From: an uncultured Bacteroidales bacterium
GTDB lineage: Bacteria; Bacteroidota; Bacteroidia; Bacteroidales; Paludibacteraceae
DNA length: 43,867 bases
Direction of reading: 5' to 3'
Assembly (NCBI GenBank): GCA_902774185.1
Contig: CACYHE010000026.1
Span: 1-43,867, forward strand
The notes below the pieces were generated by a model that did not search any database, was not told the origin of the DNA, and was given only the letters and a program-made list of their open reading frames with translations. Shown here piece by piece: positions 24,589-33,347 of this stretch. Within the stretch, counting starts at the first letter, position 1. Every line of letters starts with the position of its first letter. Position numbers and translations under genes: made by a program.

Positions 24589-24604
24589 TTTTTTAGTACT
24601 TTTG
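24574..24604 (+). promoter_or_regulatory. Divergent promoter of the methyltransferase gene
   Basis: TTG (24574-24576), 20 bp, TACTTTTG (24597-24604). Its -33 region and that of the minus-strand promoter are the two halves of the palindrome TTGCATATATGCAA (24574-24587). ATG 24613 follows nine bases after the -7 box. Confidence 0.7.
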
Positions 24605-24612
24605 CAGGCCAA

Positions 24613-25416
24613 ATGAACAAAATTCATCAAATAGGAGCGTATATCCGGCATTGTCTGACGGCATGGAACACGACGGGAGAAGGGATTCATTCGCCTTATT
24701 TGTTCTATCTGGTACGTTTTATCTTGCGTGACCGTAATCCGTATTATTGTTTTGCGGATATCGAGCGACGGAGGGAACTGTTGCAGCATTGCGAGGATGA
24801 GCTGGCGGTGGTGGATTATGGTTCCAAAGGTTCGCCGCAAGGTGCCCATGTAGTGCGTCGGGTATGCGATATCGCCAAAAATCATTTGGAACGACCTGAG
24901 ATAGGGCAGATGTTGTTTCGGTTGGCAGTAGCGATGCGGGAGAGCGAGAAACGGGATTTGGAGATCTTAGAACTGGGAACATCGTTAGGCGTGACGACTG
25001 CTTATCTGGCGTCTGCTGACAGTAGGAACAGGGTCGTGACCTTGGAAGGTAGTAAGGCGGTTCTGCAAGTAGCACAAGGTGTTTGGCGGGCATTGCGCTT
25101 GGAGAATATCGAATGGTACGAAGGCAATATCGATGACTCCTTATCTATACGCGCGCGTGAGAAGACGGATATCGCTTATGTGGATGCTAATCATACGTAT
25201 GAAGCGACGAAACGGTATGTGAATTATCTGATTCCGCGTATGCAGGAGAAAGGTGTGATTGTTATTGACGATATCCATTATTCGGACGAGATGGAGCGTG
25301 CGTGGCAGGAACTGAAGGCAGATGAACGGGTGACGACCAGTATGGATCTATATCATGTTGGATTGCTGTTTGTGGATCCGCATTATTTGAAACGACATTA
25401 TCGTATACGGCTATGA
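24613..25416 (+). CDS. SAM-dependent methyltransferase
   Basis: From ATG 24613 the protein has 267 residues. The C-terminal two thirds show a class I methyltransferase fold: motif I LEILELGTSLGVTTAYLA (SAM binding), then VVTLEGSKAVLQVAQ (acidic end of strand 2), IEWYEGNID, TDIAYVDANHTYEATKRYVN and GVIVIDDIHYSDEM. The DANHTYE and DDIHYS blocks are like the O-methyltransferase / Methyltransf_24 group. The substrate is unknown. The N-terminal part (TAWNTTGEGIHSPYLFYLVRF) is typical of the Bacteroidetes subfamily. The first in-frame ATG (24490) lies upstream of the promoter and is rejected. Its stop overlaps the start of the next gene by 4 bp. Confidence 0.85.
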   Translation: MNKIHQIGAYIRHCLTAWNTTGEGIHSPYLFYLVRFILRDRNPYYCFADIERRRELLQHCEDELAVVDYGSKGSPQGAHVVRRVCDIAKNHLERPEIGQMLFRLAVAMRESEKRDLEILELGTSLGVTTAYLASADSRNRVVTLEGSKAVLQVAQGVWRALRLENIEWYEGNIDDSLSIRAREKTDIAYVDANHTYEATKRYVNYLIPRMQEKGVIVIDDIHYSDEMERAWQELKADERVTTSMDLYHVGLLFVDPHYLKRHYRIRL

Positions 25417-25937
25417 TATATACCAAAACAGGAGACAAAGGAACCACTTCGCTGGCGAACGGTGAGCGTGTGGATAAAACCGATGCGCGTATTGAGGCGT
25501 ACGGTACGGTGGACGAGTTGAACAGTTGGATCGGGTTTCTGCGAGCAGGAGTATCGGCTAATGACCAACAGCCAACAGCAAACAGTCCATTGGAGTGGAT
25601 TCAGAATAAATTGTTCAACTTGGGTGCGGAGTTAAGTGAAGCCCCGGGAGAATGGATCACGGAAGCAGATGTCCGGCAGTTGGAACAATGGATAGATGCG
25701 ATGGTGAATGAGACTCCGAAGCAGCATGCTTTTGTCCTTCCGGCAGGTGGAGAGACGGTCTGTAGAAGTCATGTGGCACGCACCGTCTGCCGACGTGCGG
25801 AAAGGAGGATGATTGAGGCAAAATCAAGTGCATTGAGTTTGCAGTTCATAAATCGCTTAAGTGACTATTTATTTGTTTTTGCCCGTCATTTTTGTTACAA
25901 AAACGGAGAAAAAGAAGCGATTTGGTGTAAAAATTGA
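25413..25937 (+). CDS. Cob(I)alamin adenosyltransferase, PduO type
   Basis: This 174-residue protein makes adenosylcobalamin from ATP and cob(I)alamin. Seen: the N-terminal ATP-binding motif TKTGDKGTTSLANGERV, DARIEAYGTVDELNSWIG, and the helical C-terminal motif RTVCRRAERRMI with the Arg/Glu set of the PduO family, then INRLSDYLFVFAR. It is complete in length. ATG 25413 overlaps the methyltransferase stop (ATGA), so the two are co-translated. The loop after GFLRAG contains a 7-bp DNA repeat array (25562-25589) encoding NDQQPTANSP, an insert in a variable loop that should not harm the fold. Confidence 0.9.
   Translation: MIYTKTGDKGTTSLANGERVDKTDARIEAYGTVDELNSWIGFLRAGVSANDQQPTANSPLEWIQNKLFNLGAELSEAPGEWITEADVRQLEQWIDAMVNETPKQHAFVLPAGGETVCRSHVARTVCRRAERRMIEAKSSALSLQFINRLSDYLFVFARHFCYKNGEKEAIWCKN
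25562..25589 (+). repeat. 7-bp tandem array inside the adenosyltransferase gene
   Basis: Units TGACCAA, CAGCCAA, CAGCAAA, CAGTCCA (25562-25589, register approximate). It encodes a Gln/Asn/Pro-rich surface loop. Confidence 0.6.
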
Positions 25938-25965
25938 CGAAAATAACAAAATATTGCTAGAAATA

Positions 25966-25997
25966 TTTGCATAAGTCGAAACTTTTTACTACTTTTG
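25966..25997 (+). promoter_or_regulatory. Promoter ahead of DUF2795 and the T9SS genes
   Basis: TTTG (25966-25969), 20 bp, TACTTTTG (25990-25997), with the extended -33 form TTTGCATAAGTCGAAA. The leader to ATG 26077 is about 74 nt. No further clear promoter or terminator was seen for the same-strand run downstream. Confidence 0.75.
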
Positions 25998-26076
25998 CAC
26001 GATATTTTGAAACACTATGCCCGTACTGGGTTCGTTTGTTATTGAAAATTTATAAGAAATTATATAAATATAACGT

Positions 26077-26304
26077 ATGTATTGGACACTGGAATTAGCT
26101 TCGAAATTGGAGGATGCACCCTGGCCTGCGACCAAGGATGAATTGTTGGATTATGCGAATCGTATCGGTGCTCCGGCAGAGGTGATAGAGAACTTACAAG
26201 AGTTGGAGGATGATGACGAGGAGCAGTATGAAGGCATCTTGGATTTGTGGCCGGATTATCCTACGCAAGACGAGGATTTCTTCTTTGATGAAGAAGAGTA
26301 TTGA
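26077..26304 (+). CDS. DUF2795 family small acidic protein
   Basis: The 75-residue protein begins MYWTLELASKLEDAPWPATK and continues with a helix-turn pattern (DELLDYANRIGAPAEVIENL), the common Bacteroidetes DUF2795 form, ending in a very acidic tail (DEDFFFDEEEY). It is cytoplasmic and of unknown function; a role with nucleic acid or ribosomes is only a guess. It is the first gene after the promoter and sits 45 bp before porP across a 7-bp repeat array, so it may be co-transcribed with the secretion genes. Confidence 0.85.
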   Translation: MYWTLELASKLEDAPWPATKDELLDYANRIGAPAEVIENLQELEDDDEEQYEGILDLWPDYPTQDEDFFFDEEEY

Positions 26305-26310
26305 TGAATA

Positions 26311-26352
26311 GTCGAAAGTCGAAAGACAAAAGACAAAAGACATTGAAAATTG
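26311..26352 (+). repeat. 7-bp tandem array containing the porP start codon
   Basis: Units GTCGAAA, GTCGAAA, GACAAAA, GACAAAA, GACATTG, AAAATTG. The last unit ends with the TTG (26350-26352) that starts porP. Confidence 0.8.
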
Positions 26353-27315
26353 AAACGATATATTGTTCTGTTGGTGGGGCTGATGGCCGTGGTGACTGCG
26401 AGTGCGCAGTTTGATCCTCAGATGGGGCAATATATGTACATGCCGACAGCGTACAATCCTGCATCGGTGGGGGAAGGCGGATTAATGAAAGTGGCGGGTG
26501 CACACCGCATGCAATATGTGGATATCACCAATGCCCCGATGAGTACATGGTTTACTTTTTGTTCGCCCTTCGTAATCGGGAAAACCAGCCATGGTGCGGG
26601 AGTGCGTTTTTTGAATGACCGGTACGGACTATTCACGACGCAATCGTTTTATGCACAATATGCGTATCGGCAGAAATTGGGGAAAGGATATTTGGGAATA
26701 GGAGTTGATCTTGGATTTGTAAATGTGGGCTTTAAGGGCGATTCGATCAACCTCAGTCAGATGGGGGACGATTACCACAAAGCCAACGACGACGCAGTGC
26801 CGACGGGCAGTAAGTCGGGAATGAAATTTGACATGGGGATAGGTCTCTATTACAGCACTTCGGTGTGGTGGGTTGGTGCCAGTTACAGTCACGTCACCCG
26901 TCCGGCGATAGACTGGAGTGACGGGACCAGCGGAAAGCAACAGGTGGTGACATTATTCGGCACGATGTATGTGACGGGCGGATATCACTTCCGGTTGAAA
27001 AATTACCGAGAGTGGGTATTGACCCCCAGTATGATGGTGATGAGCGATTTCAGGAGTTGGGATATCAACCTGACGCTGATGTGTGATTACAAAGATCGCT
27101 ATCGTTGGGGTTTGGGATACCGCATCGCAGGAAGTGTGAACATATTATTGGGTATTGATATCATATCCGGCTTGCAGTTGGGTTACAGCTGTGAACTGCC
27201 GACCAACAAGTTGCTGCTGGAGAGTTATGGAAGTCATGAATTATATCTGGCGTACGGATTTGATATCCTGAAACCGAAACGAACGAATAAATATAAATCA
27301 ATTAGATACTTGTAA
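26350..27315 (+). CDS. porP: PorP/SprF family T9SS outer-membrane protein
   Basis: The protein has 321 residues and a signal peptide (MKRYIVLLVGLMAVVTASA before QF). The start is TTG, lying in a repeat unit. The N-terminal motif QFDPQMGQYMYMPTAYNPASVG is the classic PorP/SprF start, and the rest is alternating amphipathic strands ending with the beta-barrel-type ELYLAYGFDI. PorP-type proteins are outer-membrane barrels associated with the PorK/PorN ring, needed for the T9SS or for surface attachment of particular cargos. It lies directly before gldK, as in Porphyromonas gingivalis porP-porK-porL-porM-porN, so it is probably the core PorP. Confidence 0.88.
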   Translation: MKRYIVLLVGLMAVVTASAQFDPQMGQYMYMPTAYNPASVGEGGLMKVAGAHRMQYVDITNAPMSTWFTFCSPFVIGKTSHGAGVRFLNDRYGLFTTQSFYAQYAYRQKLGKGYLGIGVDLGFVNVGFKGDSINLSQMGDDYHKANDDAVPTGSKSGMKFDMGIGLYYSTSVWWVGASYSHVTRPAIDWSDGTSGKQQVVTLFGTMYVTGGYHFRLKNYREWVLTPSMMVMSDFRSWDINLTLMCDYKDRYRWGLGYRIAGSVNILLGIDIISGLQLGYSCELPTNKLLLESYGSHELYLAYGFDILKPKRTNKYKSIRYL

Positions 27316-27317
27316 GT

Positions 27318-28667
27318 ATGAAAATGAGTAAAGTTTTGCCATTGGTCGCATTATCTGCGATGATGATGGTAAGTTGCAACAAACCGGCAGGAGAACTTGT
27401 GGGAGCTTACAAAGCAACCAATTTCAAGGAGGCGAATCCGTACGGTATGTTGTTTATCAAGAAAGGTTCTTTCATGATGGGTGCCAACACGCAGTCGGCT
27501 GTTTTTGAGCAACCGGATAACATCGTGATGGTGACTGTAGATGCATTCTGGATGGATGAAACGGAGATTACCAACAATGAGTATCATCAGTTTGTAAACT
27601 GGGTACGTGACTCGATTGCATTGACCAATCTGGTGGCAGCCGGTATGACCGATTACGCTATCCAACCGAAGGATGATGAGTTCGATGAGGAGAATTTCCA
27701 TCTGGACTGGAGTCGTAAAGTGCCTTGGAAGAGTCAAGAGGAAGACATCAAAGATGCTTTGTCGCCGATGTTCTATTCCGATGGTAGTTTGAATACCAAC
27801 TCTCTGCATTATCGTTATACATGGGTGAATATGGATGAGGCGCTGCCGCAACGTAATAAGTTCGACGTGGCAACCAGTACGTATCCTCCCGGATCAACGG
27901 CACGTGTAGATACCTTCTGGGTGAATGATAACGGTGAGATCAAAGACTCAACGCTCTATCGTCCGTTGAAAGAGCCGAAGGATTTGTTGACGACGAAGAT
28001 CATCTGTATCTATCCGGATACGTTGGTTTGGGCGCGTGATTTCCAATTCGCGTACAATGACCCCTTGCTGAAGATGTACTTCAAGCATCCGGGTTATGCA
28101 GAATATCCTGTAGTAGGTGTAACCTGGGAGCAGGCTCATGCGTTCTGTAACTGGCGTACCAAATATTTCAACGCGTATTCAAACATGGAGGTCAACGAAT
28201 ACCGTTTGCCGACTGAGGCGCAGTGGGAGTATGCGGCACGTGGCGGTCGTAAGATGGCAATGTATCCATGGGGTAGCAACTACGCACGTGATGCCAAGGG
28301 TTGTTTCTTTGCAAACTTCAAACCGTATCGTGGCGGTTATACCGATGATACCGGAACAACGACAATGAAGGTTGCTCAGTTCCGTCCGAACGATTTCGGT
28401 CTGTACGATATGGCCGGTAATGTGGCAGAGTGGACCAATTCGGCTTACCAGACATCCATGAATAACTACATCCATGACTTGAATCCGGATTACAGTTATA
28501 TGGCTCGTAAGGAAGATCCGGACATCTTGAAACGCAAAGTGGTAAAAGGCGGTAGTTGGAAGGATATCAGTTATTTCATGCAATGCGGTGTTCGTACGTA
28601 TGAGTATCAGTACGAGAGCCGTCCGTACATCGGCTTCCGTTGCGTACGCGCATACATAGGCGATTAA
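27318..28667 (+). CDS. gldK: T9SS ring lipoprotein GldK/PorK
   Basis: The 449-residue lipoprotein has the signal MKMSKVLPLVALSAMMMVSC (lipid Cys at about residue 20). The body is the formylglycine-generating-enzyme-like fold characteristic of GldK/PorK: MLFIKKGSFMMGANTQ, VDAFWMDETEITNNEYHQFV, YPVVGVTWEQAHAFCNWR, YRLPTEAQWEYAARGGR, GLYDMAGNVAEWTNS and VKGGSWKD with the final GFRCVRAY. The enzyme's catalytic cysteines are not expected to work here; in T9SS the fold is structural. With GldN it forms the large periplasmic ring under the outer membrane. It starts 2 bp after porP. Confidence 0.93.
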   Translation: MKMSKVLPLVALSAMMMVSCNKPAGELVGAYKATNFKEANPYGMLFIKKGSFMMGANTQSAVFEQPDNIVMVTVDAFWMDETEITNNEYHQFVNWVRDSIALTNLVAAGMTDYAIQPKDDEFDEENFHLDWSRKVPWKSQEEDIKDALSPMFYSDGSLNTNSLHYRYTWVNMDEALPQRNKFDVATSTYPPGSTARVDTFWVNDNGEIKDSTLYRPLKEPKDLLTTKIICIYPDTLVWARDFQFAYNDPLLKMYFKHPGYAEYPVVGVTWEQAHAFCNWRTKYFNAYSNMEVNEYRLPTEAQWEYAARGGRKMAMYPWGSNYARDAKGCFFANFKPYRGGYTDDTGTTTMKVAQFRPNDFGLYDMAGNVAEWTNSAYQTSMNNYIHDLNPDYSYMARKEDPDILKRKVVKGGSWKDISYFMQCGVRTYEYQYESRPYIGFRCVRAYIGD

Positions 28668-28710
28668 TCATTATATAAATAAAGAAAATATTTAAAACAG
28701 AAATAGAATT

Positions 28711-29631
28711 ATGGCTACAGAAAAGAAAGGCCTTTGGGCAAGATTTATGCATTGGTACGAGTCTTACAACGGTAAGAACATCGTAAACATTGTTTATTCA
28801 GTAGGTGCATCGGTCGTTATTATCGGTGCGTTGTTTAAGATTTTGCACTGGCCGGGAGCTAGTCAGGTGCTTATGTTGGGTATGTTCACCGAGGCATTCC
28901 TGTTCATCATCGGTGCTTTGGATCACCCGCACCCTGAGTTCCACTGGGATAACGTTTTCCCGCAATTGTTGGAGTATGGTACGAAACCGGAGTTGTTGGA
29001 GGAGAAATCCAAACAAGCACGTCCGACCTTGTTGGGTGCCGGCGTAGCAGGTGCACCTGTTACCGCAACCGGAATGGCCGGTACTGCTGCGGTAGAAGGT
29101 GGTGCCGGTGCCGCTAAAGTTCCGACCCTCAAGGATGAGGATTTGAAAGCATTGAAAGACGGCATCGCTGATTTGGCGAAGACCGCTACCCAGTTCGCAG
29201 AGTTGGGCAAAGTGGCTGATAAGGGTGTTAAATTAGGCGAGAAGCTGGCTGCCGCAGAGGAAGCAGCAGCTACCTATACCACGAAATTGTCGGCTGCCGG
29301 TGTGGCTACCGATTCGTTCACGGCGGCTACGGCTAACTTGGCTCAGAACTATGCTCAGATCAGCGGAGATGTTGCTCGTGTAGCTGATGAGACCAAAGCT
29401 TACAAAGCAGGTGTGGAAGAAGTAGGAAAGAAACTCGCTTCGTTGAACTCTGTATATGAATTGCAGTTGCAAGCCATCAACGCACAAGTAGAGGCACAAA
29501 AGACGGCTGCGGTAGCTGCGAAGGAAGCCGCTGAAGCACAGGCTGCTTTTGCTGCAGGTACGAAGCAACTGCAGAAGCAGGTAACAGACTTGAACGGTAT
29601 CTATGGTAACATGCTGAACGCATTGGCATAA
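28711..29631 (+). CDS. gldL: T9SS motor protein GldL/PorL
   Basis: This 306-residue inner-membrane protein has two transmembrane helices (about 24-45 and 53-70) near the N-terminus, each with the expected buried charge: K43 in the first (LFKILHWPG) and E61 in the second (MFTEAFLF), residues used for proton-driven rotation. The long cytoplasmic tail is Ala-rich and coiled-coil (about 130-306). GldL pentamers surround a GldM dimer to power secretion. It is longer than some GldL proteins because of the Ala-rich middle (GVAGAPVTATGMAGTAAVEG). Confidence 0.93.
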   Translation: MATEKKGLWARFMHWYESYNGKNIVNIVYSVGASVVIIGALFKILHWPGASQVLMLGMFTEAFLFIIGALDHPHPEFHWDNVFPQLLEYGTKPELLEEKSKQARPTLLGAGVAGAPVTATGMAGTAAVEGGAGAAKVPTLKDEDLKALKDGIADLAKTATQFAELGKVADKGVKLGEKLAAAEEAAATYTTKLSAAGVATDSFTAATANLAQNYAQISGDVARVADETKAYKAGVEEVGKKLASLNSVYELQLQAINAQVEAQKTAAVAAKEAAEAQAAFAAGTKQLQKQVTDLNGIYGNMLNALA

Positions 29632-29671
29632 TTAGTAAGAACGAATATAAACTCAATAAAAACATTCAGCA

Positions 29672-31243
29672 ATGGGTGGAGCAAAAAACTGTCCGGAAAC
29701 CCCGAGACAACGAATGATTGGTATGATGTACTTGGTGCTCACCGCTATGTTGGCGTTGAACGTAAGTACGGATATCCTCAATGGTTTTACATTGGTGGAT
29801 AACAGTCTGCACTCCTCTATCACTGCATCGGATACACGAAATGCGAAACTCTATCGGGATTTCCAAGCGGCCAATGCCGATAACCCCGAGAAGACGCAGG
29901 AGTGGTTCGATAAAGCAAAAGAGGTGCATCTTCGTGCAGATTCATTATATAACTATCTTCAGAACTTCAAGGACCAGTTGGCTATCATGGCAGACGGTAG
30001 AGGTCGTTTTGAGAAACTGAAAGCAGAGGGATTGGATCCGACGATGCATATTCAAGGTAACTCCAATCTGGACGTTACCGGAACGTATGCTTTGGTGCAG
30101 GGTCATGGTCTTGAGTTGAAAGATATCGTAGCGTATTATCGTGATTACGCCTCTGAGTTGGTAGAAAGCGATCCTGCATTGCGTCACGCTATTCAGACCG
30201 CTTTGGCTACAGAGCGTGGTTACAATGCGCACGATAACGATTCCTGTGATTGGGAGATCGCGGTTTTTGACGGTATGCCTGTAGGTGCGTCTGTCACTAT
30301 TTTGACCAAGATGCAGAACGATGTACGTACGACGGAGGGTCAGGTAATTCAATACTTGATGGATCGTACGGATGCAGGTGACCTGCGCGTGAATAAACTG
30401 AACGCATACGTGATGGCCAATTCGGATGTGGTAATGCGTGGCGGTAAGTACCATGCACAGATCTTGTTGGCTGCCGTTGACTCAACGCAGCGTCCGGAGT
30501 ATTATGTGGAAGGTGCCCGTCTGAATGACCAAGGTGTATATGAAGTACCTGCTACCAGTCTGGGATTGAAGAAATACACCGGTTGGATCTCGTTCATGAA
30601 TCCGGCTACCGGTCTGATGGACAAACTGCCGTTCAGCGGAGAGTATACCGTGACGGAGCCTGCTGTGATCATTTCTAACGAAGAGTTGGATATTATGTAT
30701 CGTGGATACGACAATAAGTTCTCTGTTTCTGTTCCTGGCGTATCGAGCGAGAAGATCAAGGTAACTGCGAACGGTGGGCAGGTGAAGAAGCAAGGTGAGA
30801 GATGGATCATCGTTCCGGGAGACAATTCCAAGGAGATTACGGTGAACGTATCAGCTGAGTTGGACGGAAAGATGCAAAATCTGCCTCCGAAGAAGTACCG
30901 TGTACGTAAATTGCCGGATCCTTCTCCATTCTTCAATTCGCGTGAGAAAGACTATGCAAGCGGTGAGATTTCTTCTTCGGCTCTGACGCATAACACAGGT
31001 ATTGTAACGGTATCCTATGGTACAGACGGAATCTTGAATCTGCCGTTTACCGTAACGAGTTTCACCTTGTTTGTTAACGGTCAGTATATCGATACCAAAG
31101 GAAACAAGTTTACGCGTGAGCAATTGGATAAGCTGGGTAAACTTAGGAGCGGTAGTTTCGTGATGATAGAGAACATCCGTGCGTTAGGTCCGAATGGAAA
31201 GGAATTCCGTGTTCCGTCATCCTTAGCCTTCAAACTGAATTAA
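29672..31243 (+). CDS. gldM: T9SS motor/shaft protein GldM/PorM
   Basis: The protein has 523 residues. After the short cytosolic start (GGAKNCPETPRQRMIGMMYL) comes one transmembrane helix (about 17-38, LVLTAMLALNVSTDILNGF), then a helical D1 domain and three beta domains, as in the GldM/PorM periplasmic shaft. Near the end are SFTLFVNGQYIDTKGNKFT and LDKLGKLRSGSFVMIENIRA, typical of the D4 domain that touches the GldK/GldN ring. It carries torque from the inner-membrane motor to the outer-membrane ring. Confidence 0.93.
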   Translation: MGGAKNCPETPRQRMIGMMYLVLTAMLALNVSTDILNGFTLVDNSLHSSITASDTRNAKLYRDFQAANADNPEKTQEWFDKAKEVHLRADSLYNYLQNFKDQLAIMADGRGRFEKLKAEGLDPTMHIQGNSNLDVTGTYALVQGHGLELKDIVAYYRDYASELVESDPALRHAIQTALATERGYNAHDNDSCDWEIAVFDGMPVGASVTILTKMQNDVRTTEGQVIQYLMDRTDAGDLRVNKLNAYVMANSDVVMRGGKYHAQILLAAVDSTQRPEYYVEGARLNDQGVYEVPATSLGLKKYTGWISFMNPATGLMDKLPFSGEYTVTEPAVIISNEELDIMYRGYDNKFSVSVPGVSSEKIKVTANGGQVKKQGERWIIVPGDNSKEITVNVSAELDGKMQNLPPKKYRVRKLPDPSPFFNSREKDYASGEISSSALTHNTGIVTVSYGTDGILNLPFTVTSFTLFVNGQYIDTKGNKFTREQLDKLGKLRSGSFVMIENIRALGPNGKEFRVPSSLAFKLN

Positions 31244-31255
31244 TACATAATTACT

Positions 31256-32218
31256 ATGATAAAGAAACTTAGTATTATTACATGTCTGGTGCTTGGAGCA
31301 ATCACCATGCAGGCCCAGCACAATGTGACGTCCTTCTTTAACGAGTTGGGTATGGCCAATATTCGTACAGAGGAGTTTTCGAAAGCACATGATACGATTG
31401 TGATGGTGGATCACCGCATTGATGATGTGATCTGGTCACGTGTCGTTTATCGTATCATTGACATGCGTTACCGTCAGAACTATCAACTTTATTTCCCGAC
31501 GAAACCGGATGACATGCATTATAAGAACTTGCTGCGTCTTATTATTGATGCCGTGGTTGCGGATGAAGGATTGAAGTTGTACCGTCCCAGTACGGAGCAT
31601 CTCAAACCTGATTTTACTCCGGAGAATATCATCTTGAATCATCAGTTACCTCGTGATGCGTTCTTTATCCGTGATCGTAGCAAGAAGGAGCCGGACGATG
31701 AGGACTACATGGATATCACCAAATCCAAGTACATGTTGGTGAACTGCGTGGATACGACAACAGGTAAATTGAAGTTCCAGGACTATAAGTTCGAAGATAT
31801 CACATGCAATCAGGTGAAGTATCTGATTCAGGAGGTAGTGTTCTTTGACAAGCACACTTCCCGTCTGCATACGAAGATTATGGCGATCGCACCGTTGCAT
31901 CCTTGGAAGATTATGTCCACAGATTCGACTCAAGTATCACAAGCTTTACAAGAGTCCGTGATGTTCTGGATTCCGTTCGACGATTTGCGCCCGTACTTGG
32001 CAATGCAGTACATCATCCCGAACCGCAATGAGACGAAGCATGTGACGTATGATGAGTTCTTCCAAAAACGTCTGTTCACATCGTATATTGTAGGTGAGGG
32101 TAATATGTACAACCGTATGATTCCGGATTATGAGCATACGTATGAGGGAATCAAGAAGGAACAAGACCGCATTGCGATGGAATTGCTCAATTTTGAACAA
32201 GACCTCTGGGAATACTAA
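31256..32218 (+). CDS. gldN: T9SS ring protein GldN/PorN
   Basis: This 320-residue protein has a signal peptide (MIKKLSIITCLVLGAITMQA before Q). The DUF/GldN body includes DVIWSRVVYRIIDMRYRQN, LYFPTKPDD, VQDYKF-like FQDYKFEDITCNQV, YLIQEVVFFDKHTSRLHTKI, MIAIAPLHP-like AIAPLHPW and FDDLRPYLAMQYI, followed by TYDEFFQKRLFTSYIVGEGN and NRMIPDYEHT, all matching GldN/PorN. It sits in the periplasm bound to GldK. The stop (32216-32218) touches the ftsX start. Confidence 0.93.
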   Translation: MIKKLSIITCLVLGAITMQAQHNVTSFFNELGMANIRTEEFSKAHDTIVMVDHRIDDVIWSRVVYRIIDMRYRQNYQLYFPTKPDDMHYKNLLRLIIDAVVADEGLKLYRPSTEHLKPDFTPENIILNHQLPRDAFFIRDRSKKEPDDEDYMDITKSKYMLVNCVDTTTGKLKFQDYKFEDITCNQVKYLIQEVVFFDKHTSRLHTKIMAIAPLHPWKIMSTDSTQVSQALQESVMFWIPFDDLRPYLAMQYIIPNRNETKHVTYDEFFQKRLFTSYIVGEGNMYNRMIPDYEHTYEGIKKEQDRIAMELLNFEQDLWEY

Positions 32219-33079
32219 ATGCGTAAACATCACTTTAGAAATTCCTACTTTATTTCAGCCGTTAGCGTAACCTTGGTGTTATGTCTGATTGGTTTGGAAT
32301 GTGTGCTCCTGCTGTCCGCAGGAGCGCTTGTTACGCGCATGCGCGAGAACATGACGGTGACAGCAGTGCTGTCGCAGGAAGCGGATAGTGCCCAATGTGC
32401 CCGTTTGGAGGCTATCGTGTCGGACCAGACACGCTATAGCAGTTTCAAGTATATTTCGGCAGAGGAAGCATTGGAGGAGCATATCCGTTCTTTAGGAGAA
32501 GATCCCAGTGCCTTTCTGGGGTATAACCCTTTGAGCGCCAGTTATGAGATTCATCCGACGGATGCATACAGTCATCCGGACAGTTTGTTGATGCTTTCGT
32601 CGCAATTGAATGCATTACCTTATGTGGAAGAAGTGATCTATCCGCGTGACTTGGCAGATCTGATGACCAGTAATGTGCAGGATATTACATTGATCTTGCT
32701 GGCCGTAGCATTGGCGTTGCTGTTGGTTTCTATGGTGTTGATTGTGAATACGATCCGATTGCAGATTTATGCAAAGCGTTTTCTGATTAACACGATGACA
32801 CTGGTAGGTGCTACGTCTTGGGTAACGCGTCGTCCGTTTGTACGGCGTAATATGTGCATGGGGTTCTTGTCCGGTGTGGCTGCATTGGCTATCTTGAGCG
32901 GTGTGGTATATTATGTGAATCAAGAACTAGGCATTCTGCTTTTCCCGCTTACGTGGCAGAATATTGCATTTGTATCGGTGGTTGTATTATGTGCAGGACT
33001 GCTGATCACGTTGTTTGCTTCTCTCATTGCTACGGGACGTTATATCCGCATGGACAATAACACGCTCTATGAGGTATAG
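32219..33079 (+). CDS. ftsX: FtsX-like cell-division permease
   Basis: This 286-residue inner-membrane protein has the FtsX plan: one N-terminal helix (about 12-35), a periplasmic domain (about 40-150, with LNALPYVEEVIYPRDLADLM), then three more helices in the C-terminal half (about 158-180, 215-237, 248-272). FtsX with FtsE transmits signals to peptidoglycan hydrolases in division. No ftsE is seen here. ATG directly follows the gldN stop, so translation is coupled. Confidence 0.88.
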   Translation: MRKHHFRNSYFISAVSVTLVLCLIGLECVLLLSAGALVTRMRENMTVTAVLSQEADSAQCARLEAIVSDQTRYSSFKYISAEEALEEHIRSLGEDPSAFLGYNPLSASYEIHPTDAYSHPDSLLMLSSQLNALPYVEEVIYPRDLADLMTSNVQDITLILLAVALALLLVSMVLIVNTIRLQIYAKRFLINTMTLVGATSWVTRRPFVRRNMCMGFLSGVAALAILSGVVYYVNQELGILLFPLTWQNIAFVSVVVLCAGLLITLFASLIATGRYIRMDNNTLYEV

Positions 33080-33089
33080 GGGAAGGTGA

Positions 33090-33131
33090 GAGTTAATAGA
33101 TAAGAGTTAAAAGGTAAAAAGGTTTAGAGAT
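33090..33131 (+). repeat. 7-bp tandem array ending at the DUF3098 start codon
   Basis: Six units: GAGTTAA, TAGATAA, GAGTTAA, AAGGTAA, AAAGGTT, TAGAGAT. The last base before ATG 33132 closes the sixth unit. Confidence 0.75.
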
Positions 33132-33347
33132 ATGAAACAATCCTTATCCAAATGGAATCTCATTCTGATTGCGGTTTCGTTTGTCATTATTATCATCGGC
33201 TTTGTGCTGATGGCAGGAGCTCCTTCCGGAGAAGAATATAATCCGGATATTTTCTCCACGCGCCGTATTACGGTGGGACCGATGATTTCGCTCTTCGGTT
33301 TTGTGATGATGCTTTTTGCTATTTTATTCCGTCCTAAGAAGAAATGA
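33132..33347 (+). CDS. DUF3098 family membrane protein
   Basis: A 71-residue protein with two membrane helices (WNLILIAVSFVIIIIGFVLM and VGPMISLFGFVMMLFAILF) separated by a loop with EEYNPDIFSTRRITV and a basic end (RPKKK). This form is typical of DUF3098 of Bacteroidetes, found between ftsX and uppP in many genomes. Function unknown. Its stop overlaps the uppP start by 4 bp. Confidence 0.85.
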   Translation: MKQSLSKWNLILIAVSFVIIIIGFVLMAGAPSGEEYNPDIFSTRRITVGPMISLFGFVMMLFAILFRPKKK

